This document shows, piece after piece, positions 32,700 to 40,455 of a DNA stretch of 64,000 nucleotides. The notes under the pieces are model-generated. The model was not told the origin of the DNA, searched no databases, and saw only the letters and a list, made by a program, of their open reading frames with translations. Positions within the stretch are counted from its first letter, which is position 1; the number at the start of each line of letters is the position of its first letter. The translations under genes and the position numbers were made by a program. The DNA is from Pedobacter boryungensis (GTDB lineage Bacteria; Bacteroidota; Bacteroidia; Sphingobacteriales; Sphingobacteriaceae): assembly GCF_013204825.1 (NCBI RefSeq), contig NZ_JABMKV010000001.1:1240001-1304000 (forward strand), written 5' to 3'.

Positions 32700-35173
32700 T
32701 ACGGATCAACATCAATTTGGGTAATTACACTTTTAAAGTTCTTTTGAGCATTAAAATCTTTAATCGTTTCTTTTAATACGGTTTTTACCTTTTGTATTGC
32801 AGCATTTTTCTCAGTTTTAATGATAATCTGTTTGATGTAGTAATTCCTAATTCTAGCTACTAAGGGTTGTTCAGGACCAAGAATTCGATTACCCAATTGT
32901 GCTTTTAATGCATTGGCCAAAGTTTGTGCTGCAAAATTTAACACATTTGCATCTTTATGTTTTACGTTAATAAATATTAATCTCGTAAATGGCGGATAAT
33001 TAAATTGCTTACGCTCAGCCATTTCATCAACGTACATTTCATTGTAATTATTTTCAATTACTTGTTTAATAATACGGTGGGAATCATCATAAGCTTGTAT
33101 GCATACTTTACCTTGTTTATCTCTACGACCTGCCCTACCAGCTACTTGTGCTAATAATTGATAACTTCTCTCAAATGCTCTGAAATCTGGGTAATTAAGC
33201 AATGTATCTGCGTTAATAACACCAATTAAGCTAACATTATCAAAATCTAAACCTTTGGCAACCATTTGCGTACCAATTAAAATCTGTGTTTTCTTATCTT
33301 GAAAATCAGAAATTATCTGTTGCATTCCGTTTTTTGTTCGAGTGCTATCTAGGTCTAATCTTGCTATTTTAATATCTGGAAAAATAAGGCTTAATTCTTC
33401 TTCTATTCTTTCTGTTCCGAATCCTTTTTGCTCAATGTGCACTGACCCACAAGCCGGACAAATATTTATACTGCTTTGATGATAACCGCAATAATGGCAA
33501 TGTAGCTTACCACTGGTTTTATGGAAAGTTAAACTAACATCACAATTAACGCACTTAGGAGCATATCCACAAGTTGCACAAATTAAAATAGTTGCATAAC
33601 CTCTCCTGTTTTGAAACAAAATAATTTGCTCTTTATTTTCTAATGCTACAGTCATGTCATCTATCAACACACTTGTAAAATACGATGTCATTTTTTTTCG
33701 CTTAGTCTCTTCAGCTATGCTAACTACTTCTTGTAATGGCAATTGCACTCCACCAAATCTTTCATTTAATGTTACCAACCCATACTTTTCAGTTTCAGCG
33801 TTGTAGTAACTTTCTATAGATGGCGTTGCCGAGCCTAAAATAACTTTAGCTTGATGTAAATGTCCAAGAAAAACGGCTGCGTCTCTTGCTTGATATCGAG
33901 GAGCTGGTTCATGTTGTTTATAAGATGATTCATGCTCTTCATCTACAACAATTAATTTTAATTCTTTAAATGGCAAAAATACTGCAGAGCGAGCGCCAAG
34001 AATAACTTTATAAGAACCATTCAGTACTTTGTTCCAAATTTCTACTCTTTCATTATCGTTAAATTTCGAATGATATACACCGATTTTGTCCCCGAAATAA
34101 CGTTTAATTCGCTCCACAATCTGCGTAGTTAACGCAATTTCAGGTAAGAGAAAAAGGACTTGTCCTCCTTGGTCTAGCGCTTTTTCTATGAGTTTAATAT
34201 AAAGTTGAGTTTTGCCAGAAGCTGTGATTCCATGTAATAAAACTACATCTTTATTGGTAAACTGAAATTCAATTTCTTCGAAGGCTTTTTGTTGTGCACT
34301 ACTCAATTCAAAATTGACTTCAAATTCATCATTTGAGTCACTTAACCTACTAACCGCTCTTTTTTCTACACTAAATATTTCTTTATCGATTAATAATTTT
34401 AAAGCAGCTTGTCCACTTCCACTTTCTTCAAGCAGTTGCTGTTTAGGTATAAAAACATCGCCTTTGGCTAATTTTAAATAGGCTAACAACGCATCTAATT
34501 GTTTAGGTGCACGTTCTAAAACTGTAAATAATTGCTTAAGATTTTCTTCTTCCTTATAAAATGGATTAAGTTTTATAAAAGATTTTAATAATGGTTTATA
34601 TTTCTCAATTACTTCCTCTGCTACATAAATAGCTTCTTTAGCTAATAAAGAATTTACGATTGGATAAACAGTTTTTTGTCCAAGCAGTTCAATCACTTCA
34701 TCAATACTAACCCGTTGTTGTTTTTGAAGAACATTAATAATTAAGCTTTCCTTTTCTGTTAACTCTAATTCTTCTGGCAGTTCATCCTTAAGAACCAAAA
34801 TTGTTTCACTTGCTAATTTTAGCCCTGTAGGTAAAGCAGCAGCCATTACATCACCTTCATTGCATAAATAATAAGACGTAATCCAATTCCAAAACTCAAA
34901 TTGCTTTTCTGTAATTACTGGATAATCATCTACAACATCAATTATATATTTAGCCTGATAAAATTCTGGTGGCTGTTGATCAATACTTTTAACTAATGCA
35001 GTATAAATTTTATGTTTTCCGAATTGCACAACAACCCGTTTACCAACTGCAACTTTATCATTTAACTCGAAAGGAACACGATAGGTATAATTTATAGCAA
35101 GTGATAAAGGTAATATCACCTCAACAAAAAGAGTTTCTCTTTCAGAAAAATCGAGTGTATCTGCAAATTGCAT
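32696..35173 (-). CDS. priA: Primosomal replication restart helicase
   Basis: The 825-residue superfamily 2 helicase restarts stalled forks. Visible parts are the N-terminal DNA-binding region, Walker A GITASGKTQLY, the DEEH box within VVDEEHESSYKQHE, the zinc-binding cysteines in CATCGYAPKCVNC and CHYCGYHQSSINICPACGS, and the late helicase motifs GTERIEEEL and QVAGRAGRRDKQGKVCIQ. The DUF423 gene upstream ends on the priA start (TAATG, 1-bp overlap), so the two are coupled. The 3' end overlaps the convergent gene by 4 bp. Confidence 0.96.
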   Translation of the reverse strand: MQFADTLDFSERETLFVEVILPLSLAINYTYRVPFELNDKVAVGKRVVVQFGKHKIYTALVKSIDQQPPEFYQAKYIIDVVDDYPVITEKQFEFWNWITSYYLCNEGDVMAAALPTGLKLASETILVLKDELPEELELTEKESLIINVLQKQQRVSIDEVIELLGQKTVYPIVNSLLAKEAIYVAEEVIEKYKPLLKSFIKLNPFYKEEENLKQLFTVLERAPKQLDALLAYLKLAKGDVFIPKQQLLEESGSGQAALKLLIDKEIFSVEKRAVSRLSDSNDEFEVNFELSSAQQKAFEEIEFQFTNKDVVLLHGITASGKTQLYIKLIEKALDQGGQVLFLLPEIALTTQIVERIKRYFGDKIGVYHSKFNDNERVEIWNKVLNGSYKVILGARSAVFLPFKELKLIVVDEEHESSYKQHEPAPRYQARDAAVFLGHLHQAKVILGSATPSIESYYNAETEKYGLVTLNERFGGVQLPLQEVVSIAEETKRKKMTSYFTSVLIDDMTVALENKEQIILFQNRRGYATILICATCGYAPKCVNCDVSLTFHKTSGKLHCHYCGYHQSSINICPACGSVHIEQKGFGTERIEEELSLIFPDIKIARLDLDSTRTKNGMQQIISDFQDKKTQILIGTQMVAKGLDFDNVSLIGVINADTLLNYPDFRAFERSYQLLAQVAGRAGRRDKQGKVCIQAYDDSHRIIKQVIENNYNEMYVDEMAERKQFNYPPFTRLIFINVKHKDANVLNFAAQTLANALKAQLGNRILGPEQPLVARIRNYYIKQIIIKTEKNAAIQKVKTVLKETIKDFNAQKNFKSVITQIDVDPY

Positions 35174-35559
35174 TATTTATCTTTTAGTGCTGCTAAAAAC
35201 AAGCATACCCATCCCAAAATAAAGCATAAACCTCCAATAGGTGTTATTGGTCCAACAAATTGAGCTATCGCTAAATGATAAGTATCTTTTAGTGCTAATA
35301 AATAAAGTGAGCCGGAAAATAATAGAATACCTACTGAAAAGAAAATATATGAAAAACCTATCAGTTTATTTTTATACCTAGCAAATGTAGATAAATAAAG
35401 TAATGCAAAAGTGTGATAAAACTGGTATTCTACTCCTTTTTGCCATATTTCTAAAGATGTTGCGCTAATTAAGTTTTTAAGACTATGGGCACCAAATGCT
35501 CCTAAAATAACCGCCAAAGCACCAAAAAAGGCAGCAGTAAGAATAATACGTTTGTTCAT
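35173..35559 (-). CDS. DUF423 family membrane protein
   Basis: The 128-residue protein has four predicted membrane helices (IILTAAFFGALAVILGAFGA, then LLYLSTFARY, FSVGILLFSGSLYLLAL, and the C-terminal helix ending LAALKDK) and the motif GAFGAHSLK, which is characteristic of DUF423/YgdD proteins. The N-terminal part looks like an uncleaved signal. No biochemical role is established for the family. It shares a 1-bp overlap with priA, which is probably a matter of gene packing rather than function. Confidence 0.85.
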   Translation of the reverse strand: MNKRIILTAAFFGALAVILGAFGAHSLKNLISATSLEIWQKGVEYQFYHTFALLYLSTFARYKNKLIGFSYIFFSVGILLFSGSLYLLALKDTYHLAIAQFVGPITPIGGLCFILGWVCLFLAALKDK

Positions 35560-35630
35560 GAGTTATCGGCTTTATACAATTGCTAAATTAACAAAATGCC
35601 CTTATAATCTCTGTAATCCTAAAATTAAAT

Positions 35631-35638
35631 TAAATTTG
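35631..35638 (+). promoter_or_regulatory. -7 element of the 35651 gene
   Basis: TAAATTTG matches TAnnTTTG perfectly and lies 12 bp upstream of the ATG at 35651, implying a leader of only a few nucleotides. No TTG at the ideal -33 distance was seen. Confidence 0.45.
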
Positions 35639-35650
35639 TATTACACAATC

Positions 35651-37231
35651 ATGAAAAGGATATACATAACGCTCGGAGTTTTACTGTTAGGGATGATTGC
35701 AATGGCATATCTCTATTTTTCTAACCTAAATACAGAGACAAATGCTAACGACTTGTCTTTAAATGCAGTGGCTTCGAACTCAAGTATTGTTTTAAGTTTT
35801 GAAAATGATAAAAGCTTCTATGAAATTTTAAGTGGACAAGAATTATTTCAACATCTTTTAGGAGAGAGCAAAGTAAAAACTTTTAAATCTTTAAAAGAAA
35901 ATCTACTAAGCCAACATGAAATTAATACTGCAATTGATGGTCAGAAAGTATATATAGGAGTTTTAGGGGGTGAAAGTGATAAAGTTGATTATTTAATTAG
36001 CGCTCAACTTAAATCGGGAAATGAACCACAAAAATTAGTAAGTCGTTTAAATTCTTCAAAAATAAAAGTCAATAAGATCGGAGAAATCTATCAACTTACA
36101 TTTACTGATAGCACTAGTTGTTTTGTAGGGATAAAAGATTTATTAGTAGTAATTTCCAATGCACCAAAAGTTGTTAAAAATATCTTAAAAGGACAAAGCT
36201 TGACCGATCCAAATTTTGCAAATTATATTAAATCTAATAGTCGTTTTAACAAAAATACACTAGCTAATCTTTATATCAATTTTAATAAAACTCCTTCCCT
36301 CCTTAAAAGTATTTTAAACAGTAATATAAACGGAGAGCTAAATATTTTCAATAAACAGAATAGTTTTGCGGCCTTGAGCTATAATTTCAGCAAAGAAAAC
36401 TTATTATTTAATGGAAATACAGATGTAAACGACTTAAACAGTTATTATAAATTATTCACCACAGTACCCGAGCAAAAAATAATAATTGATAATATACTTC
36501 CTCAAAAAACCGCAAACTATACCATTTATACAATCAATGATTATAAAAATTGGTTTGGGAATTTAACTGCGTGGTTTGAAAAGCAGAAAAATAGCGAAAA
36601 TGTAAATAAGAATATAAATTCAATCAATCAAAAATACCGATTGGATTTAAACCAGATCTTCCCAAAGTTTTTTAAAAATCAATTTGTTACTTTTCAATTG
36701 AGCAGTGGTGAAAAGTTTGGTGCAGTTGCTTTAGTTAATGGAGAAAAAGTAAGCCAACTCTTATTAGATTTAAGTGCAGATTATGCACCTGATATTAAAA
36801 TATTTAAAGAAGCTAATATTGCTTATTCCTTTTTTGGAGAACCGTTCAAAAAATTTGAACGACCTTTTTATACCATTATTGATAATTATATGGTAATGGC
36901 AAATAATGCAAGCAGTTTACAAGTATTTTTAAGTCGTTATAGAAATGATGAACTGTTAATTCATGATGAGAATTATACAGATTTTAGAGATCAATTGTCT
37001 TCATCTGCAACCATTTCTTTTTATGTAAACAATCCAAACTCGAATGATATTTTTGGTCGTAATTTAAAATCGCCTTTTTACAAACAATATCAATCAAAAA
37101 ATGGCTTTAAAGAATTTGATGCATTTTGTTATCAATTGTCTGGGGATAATGGTAAATTTTTAAGTAATTTACTACTGCATAAAAAAACCGAAAAACCAAT
37201 TGAAACTGATAGCTTACAAACAAACCCGTAG
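35651..37231 (+). CDS. Membrane-anchored envelope protein of unknown function
   Basis: The 526-residue product starts with a single membrane segment (IYITLGVLLLGMIAMAYLYF) and then a large exported domain. The domain alternates strands and helices, with recurring phrases such as NSSIVLSFENDKSFYEIL, KTANYTIYTINDYKNWFG and SSATISFYVNNPN, perhaps two related halves. I do not recognise a family; a DUF3352-like similarity is possible. I chose the ATG at 35651, directly behind a good -7 element, over an extended frame from 35552 that gives an implausible N-terminus. The next gene starts four bases after its stop and encodes a secreted barrel-like protein, so the pair probably works together in the envelope. 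Confidence 0.72.
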   Translation: MKRIYITLGVLLLGMIAMAYLYFSNLNTETNANDLSLNAVASNSSIVLSFENDKSFYEILSGQELFQHLLGESKVKTFKSLKENLLSQHEINTAIDGQKVYIGVLGGESDKVDYLISAQLKSGNEPQKLVSRLNSSKIKVNKIGEIYQLTFTDSTSCFVGIKDLLVVISNAPKVVKNILKGQSLTDPNFANYIKSNSRFNKNTLANLYINFNKTPSLLKSILNSNINGELNIFNKQNSFAALSYNFSKENLLFNGNTDVNDLNSYYKLFTTVPEQKIIIDNILPQKTANYTIYTINDYKNWFGNLTAWFEKQKNSENVNKNINSINQKYRLDLNQIFPKFFKNQFVTFQLSSGEKFGAVALVNGEKVSQLLLDLSADYAPDIKIFKEANIAYSFFGEPFKKFERPFYTIIDNYMVMANNASSLQVFLSRYRNDELLIHDENYTDFRDQLSSSATISFYVNNPNSNDIFGRNLKSPFYKQYQSKNGFKEFDAFCYQLSGDNGKFLSNLLLHKKTEKPIETDSLQTNP

Positions 37232-37235
37232 TTTG

Positions 37236-38648
37236 ATGAAGAAAAAATACATTTTATTAGTCGGTTTTTTATTTGTTGCCAGTATTTTAAAAGCTCAACA
37301 ATACGGATTATTTAATACCAAAACACAGTTTGATGCTTTTGAAAATCCAGCTGCAAAATCATTCACATTAGATAGCTCTAGTAAATTTGCTTCTAACTTT
37401 TTTCTACCAAATTTAGGTATTAATGCTGCAAATGGAGGTAAAGCTTCAGAAGTAATACGAAAATCAATTAATGAAAACATCTATAGCACTCGAAATCTAC
37501 CCTTAGGAACTGGAAGTCCTAATACTTTTTATCAAAATACAAATGTGTATGTTTTAACCTTTAGAATTTTTAGTTCATATAAATATAATCAGGAAGTAGG
37601 TCTTTCTTGGCAAGTACGCTCCGACTCCCGTGTCAAATATACTAATGAAACATTAGCCATTTTTGACAGTTACAAACGCTTTGATCAAGGTCCTTATACA
37701 GATGTATTTAATGATAATGGTTATCAGCAATCTTATCATCAATTTAGTTTAAGTATTAGAGAGAATTATAATAAACGACTTGCATTTGGTATTAAACTAA
37801 GTTTATTAAGTGGTATTGCTTACAACTCCTTAAAAATTGATAACTCCTACTTTTACGCTGATGCAAATGACAGATTGGATATTGGTGTAAATGGAACCTA
37901 CAAAGGGAGCTTTCTTTATAATGATGAAATATCAAAAAGAACATTTTTCCCTACTTTTAAAAACCCTGGGGCATCTATTAGTTTAGGAACAACTTATACC
38001 TCTAAATCTGGTTATTTTCTGATGGGAAATATTAAGGATTTAGGACTGATTAAATGGAGCAATAGTTCCTATATCGCTAAATTTAATACACTGAAGAGTA
38101 TATATGACGTTTCTACAAAAAGTAGCAGTGCTATAAATGAAGAAATTACCGCAATAGCTAAAGATGTTGTTGTAAAAAATGGATTTATTACCCCAACCAA
38201 TGCAAAAGCAGATTTTCTAATCTCTAAGACCTTTAATTTTTACAAGCCTAGTTTCATTATATCTAAAAACTTATTCCATCCTGGAGGAGATATTGCCTTA
38301 GTTAATACTTTTAAAAGTAGTGCATTATCTGCAAGTGTAATACCAGTTTATAATTTAAATGATTTTATAATGGTTGGCTTACAGGGTATGTATCAAACAC
38401 CAAATTTCGAATTCTTTTTAGGTACTGATAATATTGGAAAAACTATTTCATTAGCTAAAGGCATAAATAAAAGCGACGCTACAGTTGGTTCTGGTTACAA
38501 TGGCGGCTCATTTTATATGGGCTTAGGTATTAAGTTTGGACGTACGGTAAATCATCCTCAAAATTTAAGTACAATGCCTGGTGTAAACGGAGAGAAAGTT
38601 TATAGAGGAGTTTTCAGAAGCTTATTCAATTTCTTTAAAAAGAGTTAA
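37236..38648 (+). CDS. Outer-membrane beta-barrel-like protein (DUF5723-like)
   Basis: The 470-residue protein has a signal peptide (YILLVGFLFVASILKAQ) and a body rich in amphipathic strands with Tyr and Gly (LAFGIKLSLLSGIAYNSL, SISLGTTYTSKSGYFLMG, FYMGLGIKFGRTV), as in outer-membrane barrels of Bacteroidota. Its opening (LFNTKTQFDAFENPAAKSF) recalls the DUF5723 family. The ATG at 37236 gives the signal peptide; a longer frame from 37200 overlaps the preceding gene and is not used. It is 4 bp downstream of the anchored protein, so they form an operon. Function unknown. Confidence 0.72.
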   Translation: MKKKYILLVGFLFVASILKAQQYGLFNTKTQFDAFENPAAKSFTLDSSSKFASNFFLPNLGINAANGGKASEVIRKSINENIYSTRNLPLGTGSPNTFYQNTNVYVLTFRIFSSYKYNQEVGLSWQVRSDSRVKYTNETLAIFDSYKRFDQGPYTDVFNDNGYQQSYHQFSLSIRENYNKRLAFGIKLSLLSGIAYNSLKIDNSYFYADANDRLDIGVNGTYKGSFLYNDEISKRTFFPTFKNPGASISLGTTYTSKSGYFLMGNIKDLGLIKWSNSSYIAKFNTLKSIYDVSTKSSSAINEEITAIAKDVVVKNGFITPTNAKADFLISKTFNFYKPSFIISKNLFHPGGDIALVNTFKSSALSASVIPVYNLNDFIMVGLQGMYQTPNFEFFLGTDNIGKTISLAKGINKSDATVGSGYNGGSFYMGLGIKFGRTVNHPQNLSTMPGVNGEKVYRGVFRSLFNFFKKS

Positions 38649-38671
38649 AGCATTTAAGAGAAGGAGTTGAC

Positions 38672-39358
38672 TTAACTTTTATTTTTAGATGTAGTAAACA
38701 CAAAATCTTTCAAATAAAACGGTTCAAAATAAGCTACATCTTCAAAGTTTTCATTTTGGAAAGCACTATATGCTAAATTGCTCATATTAGCTGCAGAATT
38801 AAAATTTACTGTAGAAAAATGTGCATTCTGACTATCTAACATAGTTTCACATTTTGCAGCACCGTCACCGATAAATGTTATGTAATTATTATCTAATTCT
38901 AATACAAAACTTTTATCATCAATAATTTTGGCATTAACTGAAACCACTTCATGCAATTTATTAGTGTAAACGGCTGTAAAAACTTCCATTCTACGAGCAT
39001 CAATCATCGGACAAACTAATCCTCCATAATTAGGATGCTGACTTAAATATCCATTCGCCATCATTTGTAAAGTATTAACACCAATTAACGGCTTATCTAA
39101 GGCAAAACATAATCCTTTTGCTGTTGATACGCCAATACGTAAGCCTGTGTATGAACCTGGCCCTTTACTAACTGCTATGGCATCTAAATCTGCATACTTT
39201 AACTTAGCTATATTCATTACCTCATCAATAAATAAGGTTAAACTAGACGCATGAATATTTTGAGCTTTTTCTTCTTTTAATGCAATAGTTTCTCCATCTA
39301 CAGCTAAAGCAACAGAGCAAACTTGGGTAGCGGTTTCAATTTGTAAGATGGTTGGCAT
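38672..39358 (-). CDS. tsaB: tRNA threonylcarbamoyladenosine biosynthesis protein TsaB
   Basis: The 228-residue protein has the ASKHA-type fold of TsaB, the partner that assembles with TsaD and TsaE to make t6A37 in tRNA. Motifs are ILQIETATQVCSVAL at the N-terminus, AVSKGPGSYTGLRIGVSTAK and PMIDARRMEVFTAVY. It is smaller than TsaD and lacks its metal-binding HxxxH, as expected. It lies downstream of yidD, separated by 67 bp that include a hairpin and a -7 element. Confidence 0.94.
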   Translation of the reverse strand: MPTILQIETATQVCSVALAVDGETIALKEEKAQNIHASSLTLFIDEVMNIAKLKYADLDAIAVSKGPGSYTGLRIGVSTAKGLCFALDKPLIGVNTLQMMANGYLSQHPNYGGLVCPMIDARRMEVFTAVYTNKLHEVVSVNAKIIDDKSFVLELDNNYITFIGDGAAKCETMLDSQNAHFSTVNFNSAANMSNLAYSAFQNENFEDVAYFEPFYLKDFVFTTSKNKS

Positions 39359-39379
39359 AAATAGTTAAAATTGTGAGTG

Positions 39380-39387
39380 CAAAGTTA
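39380..39387 (-). promoter_or_regulatory. -7 element of tsaB inside a hairpin
   Basis: TAACTTTG on the minus strand matches TAnnTTTG, 21 bp upstream of the tsaB ATG. It overlaps the inverted repeat at 39381-39425. No good -33 TTG is seen. Confidence 0.4.
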
Positions 39388-39425
39388 AAAGTTAAATCCA
39401 CTTTTGACTTTAAACTTTTAACTTT
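39381..39425. repeat. Long inverted repeat between yidD and tsaB
   Basis: AAAGTTAAAAGTT and AACTTTTAACTTT form a perfect 13-bp stem, extended by AAA/TTT after one bulged base. The right arm abuts the yidD stop codon. No T tract follows on the minus strand, so an intrinsic terminator is doubtful. Confidence 0.5.
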
Positions 39426-39656
39426 TTAAGGCACCGGATCATGGCCATGTTTACCCCACGGATGGCAGCTCGCAATTCTTTTTAACGTGAGCCAACCACC
39501 ATAAAATGGTCCATGTTTTTTAATAGCTTCTACTCCATATTGTGAACACGTGGGAGTAAACCTACAACTTGCACCTAATAAAGGGGAAAGTAATAATTGG
39601 TATAGTTTAATAATACCCAAAAATAACCATGAAAATAAAAGCTTAATTATTTTCAT
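39426..39656 (-). CDS. yidD: Membrane protein insertion efficiency factor YidD
   Basis: The 76-residue protein has the family signature [19 protein letters not shown] with its three cysteines, then [20 protein letters not shown] and HGHDPVP at the end. YidD is an inner-membrane-associated factor linked to YidC-dependent insertion. The ATG at 39656 is chosen over a TTG at 39665. It overlaps the end of rnpA by 14 bp, the usual order rpmH-rnpA-yidD being kept. Confidence 0.94.
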   Translation of the reverse strand: MKIIKLLFSWLFLGIIKLYQLLLSPLLGASCRFTPTCSQYGVEAIKKHGPFYGGWLTLKRIASCHPWGKHGHDPVP

Positions 39657-40038
39657 GATTCCCAATTTGAGTAATTAACTTTTTAAAGGAAGCAATTAAC
39701 TTTTTCTCAAAAAAAGCAAATTCATACTTTTCTTTACCTACAAACTGTAAAGATAACAGCAATAAATTATTACTATTTGCTAATGCTGTATATAAGTGTG
39801 GTTCTTTATGTAAGCGATAAGCTTCTCTAGTTCTGCGTTTAATCAGATTACGATCTACCGCATGTTTATATCTCTTTTTAGCCACATTAATTACTACTTG
39901 TGCAGGATATTTATGTGGTTCTTCAACAAAAAGAAAAGTAATGCGAAATGGATATAATAAAAAAGAAGAACCGTTTTTAAATAGTAAGTCTAATGACTTT
40001 TTACTACATAACCGTTCTTCTTTGTTAAATTTGTTCAT
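39643..40038 (-). CDS. rnpA: Ribonuclease P protein component
   Basis: The 131-residue protein assists RNase P RNA in 5' maturation of tRNAs. It shows [18 protein letters not shown] at the N-terminus and the RNR-type motif in [20 protein letters not shown], which binds the RNA. It lies 60 bp downstream of rpmH and overlaps yidD. The spacer to rpmH is fully occupied by a potential three-way RNA junction, so its translation may be controlled. Confidence 0.95.
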   Translation of the reverse strand: MNKFNKEERLCSKKSLDLLFKNGSSFLLYPFRITFLFVEEPHKYPAQVVINVAKKRYKHAVDRNLIKRRTREAYRLHKEPHLYTALANSNNLLLLSLQFVGKEKYEFAFFEKKLIASFKKLITQIGNHENN

Positions 40039-40039
40039 G

Positions 40040-40098
40040 TTTTTGATTGCAATTTTGCAGATAGACTGCTAACACCTAAATAAGGTGGCAATCAAAAA
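40040..40098 (-). ncRNA. Candidate structured RNA element filling the rpmH-rnpA spacer
   Basis: On the minus strand the spacer reads as three nested stems: P1 TTTTTGATTGC with GCAATCAAAAA (11 perfect pairs), enclosing P2 CACCTTATTTAGGTG (5 pairs) and P3 GCAGTCTATCTGC (4 pairs). P1 begins directly after the rpmH stop codon and ends one base before the rnpA ATG, so the region where ribosomes load on rnpA is in the stem. It may control rnpA translation, or act as a processing site or attenuator. Confidence 0.5.
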
Positions 40099-40257
40099 TT
40101 ATGCTTTATGACGACGCTCGTCAGAAACTGATAATCTTTTTCTTCCTTTTGCACGGCGAGAAGCTAATACTCTTCTACCGTTTGCTGTAGCCATTCTTTC
40201 GCGGAAGCCATGTTTGTTTCTTCTCTTTCTTTGCGAAGGTTGGAATGTTCTTTTCAT
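40099..40257 (-). CDS. rpmH: 50S ribosomal protein L34
   Basis: Translating the minus strand from the ATG at 40257 gives a 52-residue, very basic protein starting [20 protein letters not shown], continuing [20 protein letters not shown] and ending [10 protein letters not shown]. This is a complete L34. It is the first gene of rpmH-rnpA-yidD, with an excellent promoter at 40299-40329 and a leader of about 35 nt. dnaA, often found on the other side of rpmH in other phyla, is absent here. Confidence 0.97.
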   Translation of the reverse strand: MKRTFQPSQRKRRNKHGFRERMATANGRRVLASRRAKGRKRLSVSDERRHKA

Positions 40258-40298
40258 AACTGTATAATATCTTAACTAGAGTTTTTAAATAAGAGGTG

Positions 40299-40329
40299 CA
40301 AATATAATGCGATTTTTCTATAAATGCAA
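40299..40329 (-). promoter_or_regulatory. Promoter of rpmH-rnpA-yidD
   Basis: On the minus strand TTG (40327-40329), a 20-bp spacer and TATATTTG (40299-40306) fit the Bacteroidota consensus perfectly, about 42 bp upstream of the rpmH ATG. Confidence 0.75.
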
Positions 40330-40416
40330 GAGTGTTTAGTTTTTTATTTTTAATAGAAATTAAAGATAGTAATTCTTTTGCTTTAACCTCTCATTTACCT
40401 GCTAACCTTTAAATAG

Positions 40417-40431
40417 AACCTTATTAAGGTT
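40417..40431. repeat. Short perfect hairpin downstream of the TonB-plug gene
   Basis: AACCTT-ATT-AAGGTT is a perfect inverted repeat 24 bp past the stop codon of the 40456-42876 gene. There is no T tract on either side, so termination is uncertain. Confidence 0.35.
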
Positions 40432-40455
40432 AATTTGCTGTTGGTTTAAATAAAT

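Noticed and set aside
35552..35650. N-terminal extension of the 35651 gene
   Set aside because: The extension precedes the promoter -7 element and masks the membrane anchor; the ATG at 35651 is far more plausible.
40258..40455. Replication origin beside rpmH
   Set aside because: There is no dnaA gene and I saw no cluster of DnaA boxes (TTATNCACA) in this gap, so rpmH-rnpA context alone is insufficient.
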